Positions 11,860-22,316 of a stretch of 64,000 bases of DNA are shown here, one piece after another. Positions within the stretch are counted from its first letter, which is position 1; each line of letters begins with the position of its first letter. The stretch is from Zingiber officinale (lineage: Eukaryota; Streptophyta; Magnoliopsida; Zingiberales; Zingiberaceae). The notes beneath the pieces are model-generated. The model worked only from the letters and a program-made list of their open reading frames with translations, did no database searches and was not told the origin of the DNA. The translations under genes were made by a program, and so were the position numbers. The stretch covers positions 17,640,877 through 17,704,876 of the forward strand of contig NC_055992.1 in assembly GCF_018446385.1 (NCBI RefSeq), given 5' to 3'.

Positions 11860-12275
11860 GGTCGTGAGCATTCCATGGGTGTGAAGGCGTCGGAGGAACC
11901 GAAAGAGCGAAGGGCGAGTCACCGTGAGCCTAAAGGAGTCGGCCGTGTGATCCCATACGGTCGTGCGAAGCCAACAGCAGGATGGAGGCCACGGGCCGTG
12001 CAACCTTGCACGGCTGTGTGGCCTGTGCAGAGGAAGGAAGGACACAGGCCGTACCATTCGGCACGGCTGTGCGAGACTGCCAGAGAAGGAGATGACTCAG
12101 GTCGTGCCAATTGGCACGACCGTGAGACGCGCCCAGAGAAGAGGAAGGACTGGGTCGTGCCAACCGGCATGGTCGTGCGACCTTGGCCGAAAGGAAACCA
12201 GAGGAGGTCGTGCCAATCGGCATGATCGTGCAGAGCCATACCTAACCCGGCCGTGTCTATAAGACACGACTGTGC
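11860..12275. repeat. Internal copy of the CGGCCG/GGTCGTG dyad array
   Basis: Motifs such as 'gtgccaattggcacgaccgt' and 'gtgcaaccttgcacggctgt' recur between the deleted pol and the envelope-like ORF. They resemble the LTR array at 7745-8150. No open frame of interest overlaps it. Confidence 0.7.
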
Positions 12276-12542
12276 CCCTGCCCATGTGCGCCACCTACCT
12301 CTCCAAAAAACCCTATTTCCATCTCCCTCTCTCCCAAAAGCCTTCTCCTCTCTACTATACCTCATCAAATCTTGATTTCCCACCTCTAGAGTTCACTTTT
12401 CTTTAGATCTACATCTAGATCTAAAACTTCTTCAAGCCACAAATCCGAAAAGAGAGAAGAAACTTCCCTATTTTCCCTTCCTTCTCCTCCCCTTCCACCC
12501 TCAAGACCTATTTCCACAAGAAACTCCCCAAAGCCTTGCACC

Positions 12543-14042
12543 ATGTCGCAGATCTTGAAGAGACTTCATCGAGGAAGCGGTGGATCTGGCGAAGGAGATG
12601 CACCGGGAGGAGACAAAGGCAAAGGGAAGGCTTCTACTTCAAAAGGAAAAGGAAAAAAGGGTGGCACGTGACGAAGGTAATGAAAACGAGTTCAATATTA
12701 TTTTTAGAAATCATGAACAAAAGGCTAGATATGATATCCTTGTCGTTAGGAAAATCACATGCACTAAATATATGGATACCATTACTATGGACATGTTAGG
12801 AATTAGGGATGATGTAGATTGGATGATAAGCTCTTTAGATTGGAATGATATTATGTACGCTCATGCATCGACTTACCTCCGCCTAGTCCTTAAATTTTTG
12901 AGCTCACTTGATGCTAAATTTTCTTCTGAAGATGACTATGTAGGGTTCATAACTTTTAGGATGATGAATAAAGAAGTTTGGTGGAATCTTAGTGATTTCA
13001 ATAACTGTTTTGGTTTACCCATTGGTGGTGCCCGAGGATTTGATGATGAAATTAGGTGGAATGAATTTTGGACGTTGATAACCAGATCAAAAGACCCTTA
13101 TGAGCCCTATAGAGCCAAAGCATCCTGCATGCAAAACCCAACCTTTAGATACCTTCACCGAGTGATGAGCAAAACAATCTTTGGTCGAGGAGAGAGTGAT
13201 GGGGTAGTTAGAAAGATAGAACTGTATTCTCTTTGGACGATGTTAAATAAAGTTGATTTTGATTCAGGATTTCATTTTTTGCAAACTTTGTGGAGGGCAG
13301 CTAAGGCATCTTCGAAGATGATAGTGTTTGATGGATTGATCACCCAAGTAGCATTCAATTTGGGTTGTGCACTTGATGGATTAGAGGTGATTCATGGTAA
13401 TGACAAGATCGACATCGATTCTTGTCTTGTTATGAAGATGATTTGTCGGGATGAGAATGAGTTTGCTTTCCCTAGAACCAATGGTTTTCCATTATCCGTT
13501 CCTTGCCCCGAGCGCACTTCAGTTTGCGACCTCACGAATTGGGTGATTACTGATTTACACCCCGAGACTATACCTTCCATTATAGAAGAACCCGAGTACC
13601 ACCAAGAGCCCTCGTCATCAGGACTCCTGTAGCCTTCTGGACATCCGAAACCTCCTAGAGACTCTTTTGCTTATGGCACGGGACCCTCTAGGTTTGATTT
13701 TTCTGACTTCCGTACCTCTTTAGACTCCCTTCATGAGAAGAAAAATACCCAACAACGATTATTGGAGGGTCGCTTCAAGTTATCTAACGACCAGTTTAGG
13801 GAGGTACAAGATCATTTTCAGTTCACTAGGGACTTATATAGTTAGGTGACAGGGTTCGTTCAAGATAATGATGTTGACCAGGAATGAATGAGAAATTTTA
13901 TGGATGATATGGATATAACTAGACAACATGTAGACGCCCTATATTAATATCATCAACACCTTGACAATCTTCCTGGCATGCCTAGATTTCCTCCTGACAC
14001 ACATCGAGGACCTCCTTATCCCCCACCCCCGCCACCGTATTG
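12543..14042 (+). pseudogene. Athila envelope-like ORF (ORF1 family), nearly full length
   Basis: An open frame of 350 codons (12580-13632) matches the Athila ORF1 type protein (PF03078 family): 'CTKYMDTITMDMLGIRDDVDW', 'MYAHASTYLRLVLKFLSSL' and 'VWWNLSDFNNCFGLP'. A better start, ATG at 12543 in an 'acc' context, encodes a Ser/Gly/Lys-rich N-terminus in another frame. An indel in the A-rich stretch near 12650 would join the two. Beyond the TAG at 13630 the same frame continues for about 130 codons with a coiled-coil-like part and a proline run to about 14042. Its role in plants is unknown; it has been compared to retroviral Env by position only. Confidence 0.75.
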
Positions 14043-15123
14043 ATTTCATCAAGATGATGAAAAGTTTAAGTCTGGGGGGGGGGGGGTGTTGTGTCTGTCC
14101 GCACAACCTGAGTCGAGTTTTCGTGTTTTCTTTTCTTTTTGCATTTTCTTTCTGCTTTACATATCTTTATTTTTAGTCTATTTTGTTTATATGCATTTTT
14201 CTAGTTTCATGCTTTTATTTGCACTTTGCGTTGTTTATTTGCATTTCTGGTTTTGAGGCATATTTGAGAACATCAAACCTTCTACTTTTTATGCTACTTG
14301 TCTGATAGCAAAATGACTAGCATTTTCTTAGTTTATGAGTTGTCAAGATAGTGTTAGTATGTTTGGTGTATCTCTTTTCTCTATCTCTAGTAGCATGAAA
14401 TAAGCTAAGTATTGTACGGAGTTTGATATAAGTTTTGGCCTAACCTTAAGGATCTTATTTACACTACACCTAAGTACTTAAGCTTGAATAGTAGAAATAT
14501 TTTAGAATAGTTATGATTCATCCGAATTGGTTAGTACTTGTGTTCCCATGGAGATTTCTTATTTACATTTTGGTTACTGGACAACCTCGAATCATGAAAG
14601 CTCATTTGGAAAAAAATCTAAATCCCAACATATGCATCACACATGTGTGATTAGTGCTACACGACACAAAAAAATTAAATTAAAATAAAATAAATAATAA
14701 TAAGGGATAAAAAAAATAGTTGTCATGAGTGGAAACTAACAATTCACCTCTTTAAGACCGAGTTAGGTTACTGGGGAAATAAATGTTATGTTTTTCTTAA
14801 TTCCGAGAAGTATCCTTTGAGACCTTGTGTAACTTAAGAAAAATGAACCAAGTGTGTGGCAGGTAAGTGTCTATCACTGGGAATATTAGGAACTCAATCG
14901 TATGATGACTTAACTAGGACAAAGAATTAAAACTTGAAGAGTTTGAGCTACTTATTGCACTGAGCACAAAGAACATATGCTTAGGCCATACTTAGGTAAT
15001 TTCACAATCATGCTTATCAATGAAACTAGTTGATAGAGTTAAGCGAATGCACTAGGGATTATGAAACACTGCCAGGCGCTCATGAACATAGTTTGTAGTG
15101 TTTTTCTTGAGGACAAGTAAATG
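14043..15123 (+). other. Non-coding 3' region of the Athila-type element
   Basis: No open frame of note was seen. A purine tract with a long G run, 'aagtctggggggggggggtg', lies at 14069-14088, just after the envelope-like ORF. It resembles the terminal polypurine tract at 15127. The rest is T/A-rich sequence. Confidence 0.6.
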
Positions 15124-15139
15124 TTCAAGTCTGGGGGTG
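15124..15139 (+). other. Polypurine tract of the Athila-type element
   Basis: 'ttcaagtctgggggtg' abuts the 3' LTR start (tgatgtgcg, 15140). Confidence 0.65.
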
Positions 15140-16649
15140 TGATGTGCGTAAATATTATGATAGCTTATGCATGCTTTTACGCATATTTGCTTACTTTATA
15201 CGTACGCATCCTTTGTATGATCACCTCTTTTATCATGTATTCATCATATATACTCTTTTGTATGGATATCTGCTCTTTGTTTGGTTTTGTGTTGACAGGG
15301 ACATCTTTCGGAGCGAAAACAGCATTTGTCGACGTACCGGAACGAACCAGAGAACACGGCCGTGCAAACCTTGCACGACCGTGTGGCCAAACAGAAGGGA
15401 AGATGTGCACAGCCGTGCAACCCTTGCACGTCCATGAGGCCAATCCAAAAGTGGATCAGAACACGACCGTGAAACCATGCACGATCGTGCACCCCATGAC
15501 CGAGGCCAAGCAGCACACGGCCGTGCGACCCTACACGACCGTGTCTCCAAGAACCGAGCCCCAGCATCACACGATCGTCCCAATTGGTACGACCATGCAA
15601 CGCATCCAGAGCCCAGTTAGGGCACGGTTGTGCCATCCTTGCACGACCGTGCCGCCGCGTCGTACTCTAGCATATAAAAGGGGTTTTTAACCCCTTTTTT
15701 GGGGGGAGGAGAGCCGAGAGGCGAGCCGTGAAGAGGAGATTCATTCTGGTCTCATTCCACGCCGTCTAGGACATCAATCCAGCGACCTTCCATCACCACC
15801 TCAACTCCAGAAGCAAAGGATTGGATCCGAAGATCACTCATCGTCATTGGATAAGCATACTTCTTCTTTCTCTCTTCATTTTTGAGGATTGTATGTTTAG
15901 ATTCACTATGTCTTCGGATTCTTCTCTAGCGTCTATGGAGTAGAGTCTTTGTTCTAGGACGAGGGAGTAATTGTGGATTGGTTTTGATGTAAAACTCATA
16001 TTACATTTATAATCATTGGATGATTTCACTTGCTTTGTTTCGGCTCCTTGATTTCTTTGGCGTGTTGATTGATTGTGTAGGAATTGCTAACCTCGTAGAG
16101 GGAATACCTTAGATCGTACACCCAAGGGGCCCTAGTGACACGGGTAACCCATTCATAGACATCTAGGGTATCTCCTTGAAAGGAGAGGCGACTCTTTCGC
16201 AAGGAAGCAAGAGACCAAACCAAACTTCTTAATTCTATCCTTGATAACATCAGTAAGAGTCATGTCCTTGTGATCAACCGAGGCGCCCTAGTGATAGAGG
16301 TTAACCGTAACAAGATTTCGTAGAGATCGTCTTTGTCTGGTGCTCAAAGATAGTTGCTTTAGCTTCCGGCGAATGCATGCCGATGGACAATGAGTGTAGG
16401 ATAGTATGAGACACATCAATACCACCACAATGAAACCGAACTCCTAGAACTCTTCATAACCAGGTTGATTTCTTCTCGTTGCTAGTTCTCATTCCTCACT
16501 TTTTGATCTCTTTTCTTAGATTACTTACAACCATCGATAGTGTAGCTAATCCTAAGTGTGCCTCCACCAGTGCTTATAACCAGTCCTTATGGGTTTGACA
16601 ATCTTTTATATTACTGACGACGAATCCGTGCACTTGTGGAATCATAACA
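15140..16649 (+). mobile_element. 3' LTR of the Athila-type element
   Basis: This LTR of 1,510 bp closely matches 7534-9132. It has a TATA box at 15673-15680 and a shorter dyad array (15355-15655). The right target duplication CTTCC follows at 16650. Confidence 0.85.
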
Positions 16650-16654
16650 CTTCC

Positions 16655-17954
16655 CTAGCTCATCTTAGGTCAGCTTCAGTGCTATGCCCTTATTGGAGAG
16701 CTGGCCTTGAAGCTCAGTTTCCCGGGCCGACCGGCACGCTTGCTCGGTCACTATAAAATCTTCAACCTTCTTGAGCTTACTGGCGAGGTCTCGAGCCTCC
16801 TTGTTCTTTAGCTCTAGGCCCTCGATGGCTCGGTTCTTCCTAGCGGTGGCCAACTCGATCTTTCTATCAAAGGTGCTGATATGCTTGTTGAGTTGGCCCA
16901 ACAGCTCCTCCTGGCCAGAGGTTTTAGCCTGTTCGGCCTCAAGGAGCTTGGCCGTCTTCTCCAGGTCAGCCTTCAACATGGCCACCTCCTTCGGATCGAC
17001 GACGAGTTGGCTGCTTGAGGCTCTCAGTTTCTTTAGCTAGCCCTCCAAATATGCGAGCCTGTGTTACATGGCCAGACTCTTCACCCAATACTGCAAGCAA
17101 TGAAAGGGGTTAGAGCCGTTCGGAGGAAAGATAATTACAATAAGAGCTTACCCTAGTTGTCATTTGGGTATGGTTGTTGGCGAGCATGCCCGGGGGCATC
17201 ATCGCCGCTCGAGCTTGGGCTTCTTCCCAGACTTGAGCAAATGGGTCCCAGATGACGATTTGATGCTTAGGAGTGCACGACCGGGTGCTCGGCTCGCTGT
17301 ACTCCTCCGTTGGCAAATGGAGGATCGTCGTGATTGATTGTCGACCGCCCGTGGCTGAGTGGGTCGAGGCTCCTGGATCAGTCGATCGGGACACAAACAC
17401 CGGGAGGATGGTTGATCGTAGAACCCACGATGGTTGTGAGGATGGCGCCATGGAGGCCAGGGGCTCTCGACAATAGGCTCCTGTGATAGCTCGACCACCG
17501 AAGGCGTCCGGTCGAAAGATATCCCGGTCATGGTCTCAGGAACTGCGGGGGGATTCAAGGTTCCGACCTCGACCCTTTCGGCGGACCCCACCGTTGAAGC
17601 AGCCGAGCGTGAAGATTCTGCTCGGCGCCTCTTGCGCCTTAACAGTGGCTCGCCAGAAGAGCCTGAACTCTCTGCTCGGGTGATTGGCACCCATTCGGAT
17701 GGTTGCCTCGAGCCGCCAACAACCTCAACACTATGTGCTCTGCTAACTGCCTCTCCACTAGCCGGGCCGGGAGTCTCTGCGCTCTCATCTTGAGAGCCGA
17801 CTAGATGTAGGCCGCGACTCTCCAATTCTTCAGTAGCAACCGCCTCGATCGTGGTATCCTGAAGATTCGCAAAACTGATCATTCGAGCATGCATCATGAC
17901 TTCGGTTGCAAAAGAAGCATAAAAATCAATTGGATTCAAAAGAAAAACGTGCAT
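16655..17954 (-). pseudogene. Middle segment of the Tat-Gypsy antisense ORF
   Basis: Two minus-strand frames are readable. The upstream part (17954 to about 17199) encodes an acidic, serine-rich, low-complexity region with an 'LLRRKRRRAESSRS' basic patch that could be a nuclear signal. The downstream part (16985-16665) encodes a charged coiled-coil-like stretch ('LEAEQAKTSGQEELLGQL'). A frame change lies between them near 17110-17200. It is bounded on one side by the CATAT duplication of the solo LTR and on the other by CTTCC of the Athila element, so it is the middle of the same interrupted protein. Confidence 0.6.
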
Positions 17955-18152
17955 ATTGTTGGTGCAACCTTAGGTCAAGGTTGACCTGGTTGACCCGACT
18001 CGAGTTGACCTGACTCGAGTTGTATTTTGATGTTTGACGATGATAGAAAAGTTGTATCTTGATGTTTGACAAGAATACAAACTTGGGAGATTGTGGGTGC
18101 AACCTTCGGTCAAAGTTGACCTGGTTGACCCGACTTGAGTTGACTTGATTCG

Positions 18153-18388
18153 GAAAAGTCCAAGCATGGAGACTTGGCACGGAAAAGTCCAAGCAGGGAG
18201 CTTGGCACGGGAAAAGTCCAAGTATGGAGACTTGGCACGGGAAAAGTCCAAGTATGGAGACTTGGCACGGAAAAGTCCAAGCAGGGAGCTTGGCACGGGA
18301 AAAGTCAAAGTATGGAGACTTGGCACGGAAAAGTCCAAGCAGGGAGCTTGGCACGGGAGAAGTCCAAGTATGGAAGCTTGGCATGGGA
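18153..18388. repeat. Tandem array, ~30-bp unit (aaaagtccaag..cttggcacg)
   Basis: About eight units of 'gaaaagtccaagtatggaga' plus 'cttggcacgg', each with an inverted 'ccaag/cttgg' pair, sit head to tail in the solo LTR. Confidence 0.85.
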
Positions 18389-18790
18389 AGTCGGAGAGGG
18401 CTCGGTAGCTCATTCTTCGGACTAGGTCAGAGAGGGCTCGGGAGCTCGTTCTCTGGACCGGACGTGGAAGTCGGAGAGGGCTCGGTAGCTCGTTCTCCGG
18501 ACTAAGTCAGAGAGGGCTCAGGAGCTCGTTCTCTGGACCAGACAAAGTCGGAGAGGGCTCGGTAGCTCGTTCTCCGGACTATGTCAGAGAGGGTTCGGTA
18601 GCTCGTTCTCTGGACCGGATGAAGTCGGAGAGGGCTCGGTAGCTCGTTCTCCAGACTAGGTCAGAGAGGGCTCGGTATCTTGTTCTCTGGACCGGACATG
18701 GGAAGTCGGAGAGGGCTCGGTAGCTCGTTCTCCGGACTAGGTCTGAGAGGGCTCGGTAGCTCGTTCTCAGGACCAGGTAGGGTGTAGGGC
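18389..18790. repeat. Tandem array, ~35-bp half-units (gtcggagagggctcggtagc)
   Basis: 'agagggctcggtagctcgtt' followed by 'ctccggactaggtc' or 'ctctggaccgga' recurs about eleven times, the two spacers roughly alternating. Confidence 0.8.
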
Positions 18791-18802
18791 TGGGAGCTCT
18801 AA

Positions 18803-19130
18803 ACCTGAATCGGTCTGGTGACCGATCCAGTGATACGCTGGTTGACTGATCGGTCTGGTGACCGATCAGTAACCAAACAGTGTGTTTCTGTGAATTACCT
18901 GATTGGTCTGGTGACCGATCAGTAATCATACAGAAGCGAAGAAGATCGGGAGAAGAAAGAGGGGGATCGGTTTGTGGACCGATCCACCTGAGTCCTGATC
19001 GGTCCACAGACCGATCAGAGAGTTCGGCAACTCTCTTTGTCTGGGGACCGATCAGCATAGGTCCTGATCGGTCCCCAGACCGATCAGGGATGTCCTGGAC
19101 CGATCAGGCCATAGCCTGATCGGTCCAGGC
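18803..19130. repeat. Palindrome array 'gatcggtctggtgaccgatc'
   Basis: Inverted pairs of 'gatcggtc' and 'gaccgatc' enclose 4 to 6 bases (ctggt, tgtgg, cacag, cccca) and recur about eight times. Each can fold as a short hairpin. Confidence 0.8.
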
Positions 19131-19744
19131 CTAGTCGTTGAGACATAACGGCTAGATTTCTGTGTTGTTCTTTGTCTTCTTCGCAGGTGCAGATATATCT
19201 CGAGGTCGAGGGCCTCTACAGTAGTAGTTGTTCTTGCTTCCTGTTCCTCACTCTTGCGATCTGAGCTTTGCTGAGCTCCCTATTCCTGAAGCTTCGTGTG
19301 AGCTTCCCTCGACTGGGTGATCAGCTGCTGTTGACATCGTGAAGTTGCTGCTTCATCGAACTCCAGTCGACGAGAAGGCAAGCAAAGTGTTTTTACATTT
19401 ATATTGTTCTTGTTTTCTTTCTCTATTTGTTGTACTCCATTCTTGCTGTTGCAAGAGAGATTGTGGCGAGGTTTCTCCACCCAGAAGGAGTTCATGTTAG
19501 CCGGTTATCCGGGTCTCATCCACCGACGGATTGATAGGCTTCGTCCACCTTACGGACACGCCGAGGAGTAGGAGTATCATCTCCGAACCTCGTTACATCA
19601 TTGTGTTTGAGGTTTGATCTTCTCCACTTTCGTTTCTACATTGTATTTCCGCTGCGCTAACTAAAATTGTAGGAAGAAACGCGAATTTGGGGTCGGCTAT
19701 TCACACCCCCCCCCCCTCTCTAGCCTCGACCGTCGATCCTAACA

Positions 19745-20461
19745 CATATAACCTCTTACCTAAGCTGGTCGGGAGCCCAGTGCGGTCAGACTCAGGCCAA
19801 AGATGTACAACACACCCTCAAGCAGCAACTTGTGAATGTCATACTTTTGGCTGGCCAGCATCGATGCGGCATGAAGGTAGTCCGAGCGACTCTTGTATTT
19901 CTTTAGATCGGGTTGAGGTGGTAAGCCGACTTGCCAGCGGGTCTAGAAGCTTGGCCACTCAGGAAGACGTATAAAAAAGAAGTATTCCTTCCAATGTTGG
20001 TTGGAAGTCAGTATTTTGTCAAAGAAAACCAACCCAACCTGAGACTGAAACATAAAGGTCCCTAGTTCAGATTGTTTGGGGTAATAGAAGTAGTGAAAAA
20101 CTTGAGGAGTCAAAGGGATGTCGTGCATCCGAAACAACATGACGACGTCACACAGAAGGTGAAAGGAGTTCAGCACGAGTTGCGGAAGGAGAACGTGAAA
20201 ATAATTACAGACTTCAACAATGAAGGGATGAATAGGGAAGCGGAGACCGACCAAAAAATGATCCTTGAACAAATAGATGGTGTCGGTCGACGGATCATTT
20301 GGCCAATCGGAAGGCGAAGCTAAAACGAGCTCGTGATCGGGGGGAATCTCAAAAGCATTCTTGAGGCTTTCAACGTCGCCCTCATCGAACCTGGTCTCTA
20401 TGGTAGTGTACCAGAGCCCAGGAGCGACGTCCGACAATTGCAGGGAACTCGCCATTGTCAA
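19745..20461 (-). pseudogene. N-terminal segment of the Tat-Gypsy antisense ORF ('putative gypsy type transposon' domain)
   Basis: The minus-strand ATG at 20461 opens 172 codons to 19943. The protein has the features of the plant 'putative gypsy type transposon' family (PF04195): an acidic lead-in 'IPPDHELVLASPSDWPND', then 'YLFKDHFLVGLRFPIHPFI', then 'HDIPLTPQVFHYFYYPKQS'. Such ORFs lie antisense between pol and the 3' LTR in Tat elements; their function is unknown. The reading continues with stops to 19745, where the solo LTR cuts it. It resumes at 17954 and finally at 7528, which would give roughly 770 codons in all. Confidence 0.65.
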
Positions 20462-20469
20462 AACAGATG

Positions 20470-21177
20470 GAGAAGTTCAAAGAAAAGAAGGGTGAACGAA
20501 AAGCACATACAACTGGAAGACCGGGAGCGAAAAGAAGGGCCAAGGATTGAGGATGAACAAGAAAGGAAGGAAAGCTTACTGGAGAAGAAGAGATCGCCGG
20601 AGAAGGGGCATAGAAAGTCACCGGAAGGTCGCACAGGAACAGGTCACCGACAGCTCTCGAGGAAGGCAAATGTGGAGGGGAAGCCGGCGCTGCAAGGTTA
20701 TAAACATATGGCTCGGTCGATAGAGACCGTCCGATCTAGGGCGTTGGATCCGATGACAAGATCGAGCCGTTGATTTTGAATCTCCAAAGCATCAAATTGT
20801 CGTTTGTCGCGTCAGGCGTGCGACAAGCGGGGCGCCACATGTGGCACTTTACCATAGGTTAGAATTTAATGGAGGTATGGGAAAGCGCTCGACCTTAATG
20901 CACCAGGATCCGCGCGATTCCCGAAACATTTGGATGATGTCATCCCCATCGCGTTCATCCACAGAAACCTGGAAAAATTCTTTCCAAGTCTAAAGGCTCA
21001 TCTTATTGATCAGCCCAAAGGGTCAGACCTACGGTCGGTCGACAATCTTCAGTAGACCGGTTGGCAAGGAGCGGTTGCACAGCAGGCCGAAATTAGGGGA
21101 GGATCTACATCCGAATGGAAAAACTGTTTCAGAGACAAATTGTCCAGTTAATCGGACTTGCAGCCTCCTTCGACTAG
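20470..21177. other. Non-coding 3' region of the Tat-Gypsy element
   Basis: The stretch between the antisense ORF start and the polypurine tract has no supported gene. On the minus strand a weak TATA-like 'gtttataacc' (20697-20706) lies about 240 bases upstream of the antisense ATG and could be its promoter. Confidence 0.4.
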
Positions 21178-21193
21178 ACTTGAGGGGGAGGCA
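21178..21193 (+). other. Polypurine tract of the Tat-Gypsy element
   Basis: 'acttgagggggaggca' precedes the inferred 3' LTR start 'tgtgatgcgg'. Confidence 0.55.
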
Positions 21194-22155
21194 TGTGATG
21201 CGGTGATGTGGGGCCCACCTCGTGGAGGGTCACAACCACGGTGTAGGTCAAAGATAAGGTTGACCAATGCCCCATATCCTCGGCCGTTCGGGCAGTCCAC
21301 TCGCCCGACTAGGATAAAGAAGACCCGATCCAACATCAGTGCAGCTCGGGAACACACCGAGCATCTGACGCTCAGAAAAGCAAGCATCCGCAAAGGCGCG
21401 TCGAGCGGCAACCCCATTCGGCCTTACATCAATCCTTAAAATTAGTGGAGTGGAGTGACGACCGAGCAGACTACATTCAGACACATTGATATTATGACCA
21501 AGCAGCTTCTCGGCTCGGCCAGGGAGCAAATCCGTCAGCCAAGCACTAATCTCGTTCGACACATCAGCGGAATAAAGGATAGTGGAATGCTGGCCGAGCG
21601 TCTATCCCGCTCGGTCCAGGGGCAGACGGTGTTCGGACAAGATGAAGGTCGACCGAGCGGCTCTTCCGCTCGACCCATTAACAGACAAAAGGAGTATCTG
21701 TCGGTATCCTTTTAGAAGCCAGTGTCGCTGACAGATGACATGGTCAGGTAGAGGATCGTACGGCAGAAGCTTCTATTATTACGTTAGAGATATGTTCTAC
21801 TGGTTAAGGTGTTGTGTCAGAGACACTTTCCTGACACATCTTTACATAGAAATCATGGAGAAGCGTGCATGCCTTGGGAAACGTGCATGCACGCTATAGG
21901 AGCCCTATATAAAGGGGGGGTCCAAGCTTCAGCGGAGGTATGTGAAAATCTACTGTTGTTGCTACTGTTCGTTACTTTACTTTGCTTCCACACATCGTCA
22001 TTGACTAACTTGAGCGTCGGAGGGCCAACGTCGGGGACCCCTTCCCTGGCTCGACACTTATGTAGTTGTGATTTTAGGACCGCACAAAGTCAACACACGG
22101 TCAACCGGAGCACCACATCCCCAGCTTCTGTCGCTTAGACTATCGGACAGGATCA
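21194..22155 (+). mobile_element. 3' LTR of the Tat-Gypsy element
   Basis: I infer the start at 21194 from the purine tract. From about 21692 the sequence parallels the 5' LTR fragment. It has a TATATAAAG box at 21906-21914 and ends 'cggacaggatca'. The following bases, 'attagtatgaggtctttta', belong to a TRIM-like LTR. Confidence 0.75.
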
Positions 22156-22316
22156 ATTAGTATGAGGTCTTTTAGGTAAAATTCAAAAATAAATCCTTGA
22201 GCAGTTAGGTCTAAAGTGAATAATATCATATCACCGTGGAAATATGTAAATTCTTCTAATCTTAACAAGTAGTATCAGAGTCATGGTCAAGATCGAACCA
22301 TATGGGTTGAATAGTA
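22156..22316 (+). mobile_element. TRIM-like element, part 1: 3' piece of its left LTR, primer site and start of interior
   Basis: 'aggtcttttaggtaaaattc' to 'cttctaatcttaaca' matches the LTR at 34165-34256. The bases after it, 'agtagtatcagagtcatggt', are an initiator-Met tRNA type primer site. Element X is inserted in the interior (TAGTA duplicated at 22312-22316 and 33787-33791). The TRIM is the oldest layer of this nest. Confidence 0.6.

Larger units (their letters stand above)
7534..16649 (+). mobile_element. Athila-type Ty3/Gypsy element lacking pol, inserted with TSD CTTCC
   Basis: Two LTRs begin 'tgatgtgcgtaaatattatg' and end in '..ataaca' or '..tgtaaca', flanked by the 5-bp duplication CTTCC (7529-7533 and 16650-16654). 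Inside are an Athila-like primer-binding site, gag, protease, a second dyad-repeat region and a long envelope-like ORF. RT, RNase H and integrase are absent, because the protease region leads straight into the sequence normally found after integrase ('QALLGRQPKG'). The copy could only have moved with enzymes supplied in trans. It interrupts the antisense ORF of the older Tat element. Confidence 0.85.
17957..19744 (+). mobile_element. Solo Ty1/Copia LTR, TSD CATAT
   Basis: The block starts 'tgttggtgcaaccttaggtc' and ends 'gtcgatcctaaca'. It is flanked by CATAT at 17952-17956 and 19745-19749, with no internal region, so it is a solo LTR. Before the end lies the shared 'ggctattcacaccccc' C-tract and 'tctagcc'. 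The first ~45 bases are repeated in modified form at about 18089. The LTR holds three tandem blocks that take up more than half of its length. Confidence 0.85.
804..22155 (+). mobile_element. Ty3/Gypsy retrotransposon, Tat lineage, with antisense ORF; broken by nested insertions
   Basis: The order is truncated 5' LTR, primer-binding site, gag, protease, RT, RNase H, a second RNase H, integrase, a tandem array, an antisense ORF, polypurine tract and 3' LTR. A second RNase H before integrase and an extra antisense ORF are known traits of the Tat lineage. All coding parts have in-frame stops or frameshifts, so the copy is dead. It is interrupted by an Athila-type element (7534-16649) and a solo Copia LTR (17957-19744), and its 5' LTR was cut by the Copia LTR at 1-803. 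Its 3' end lies inside a TRIM-like LTR; the matching left target duplication is off-window. Confidence 0.85.

Noticed and set aside
12580..13632. The 350-codon ORF as a host gene
   Set aside because: Its motifs and position between Athila LTRs match the Athila envelope-like ORF.
15121..15690. A 189-codon plus-strand ORF at the 3' Athila LTR
   Set aside because: It starts in the purine tract and runs through the dyad array of the LTR; its partner in the 5' LTR is not conserved as a protein.
18153..18388. Regular ~30-bp repeats that could be mistaken for a CRISPR array
   Set aside because: The units are contiguous with no unique spacers, they lie in a plant LTR, and no cas genes are present.
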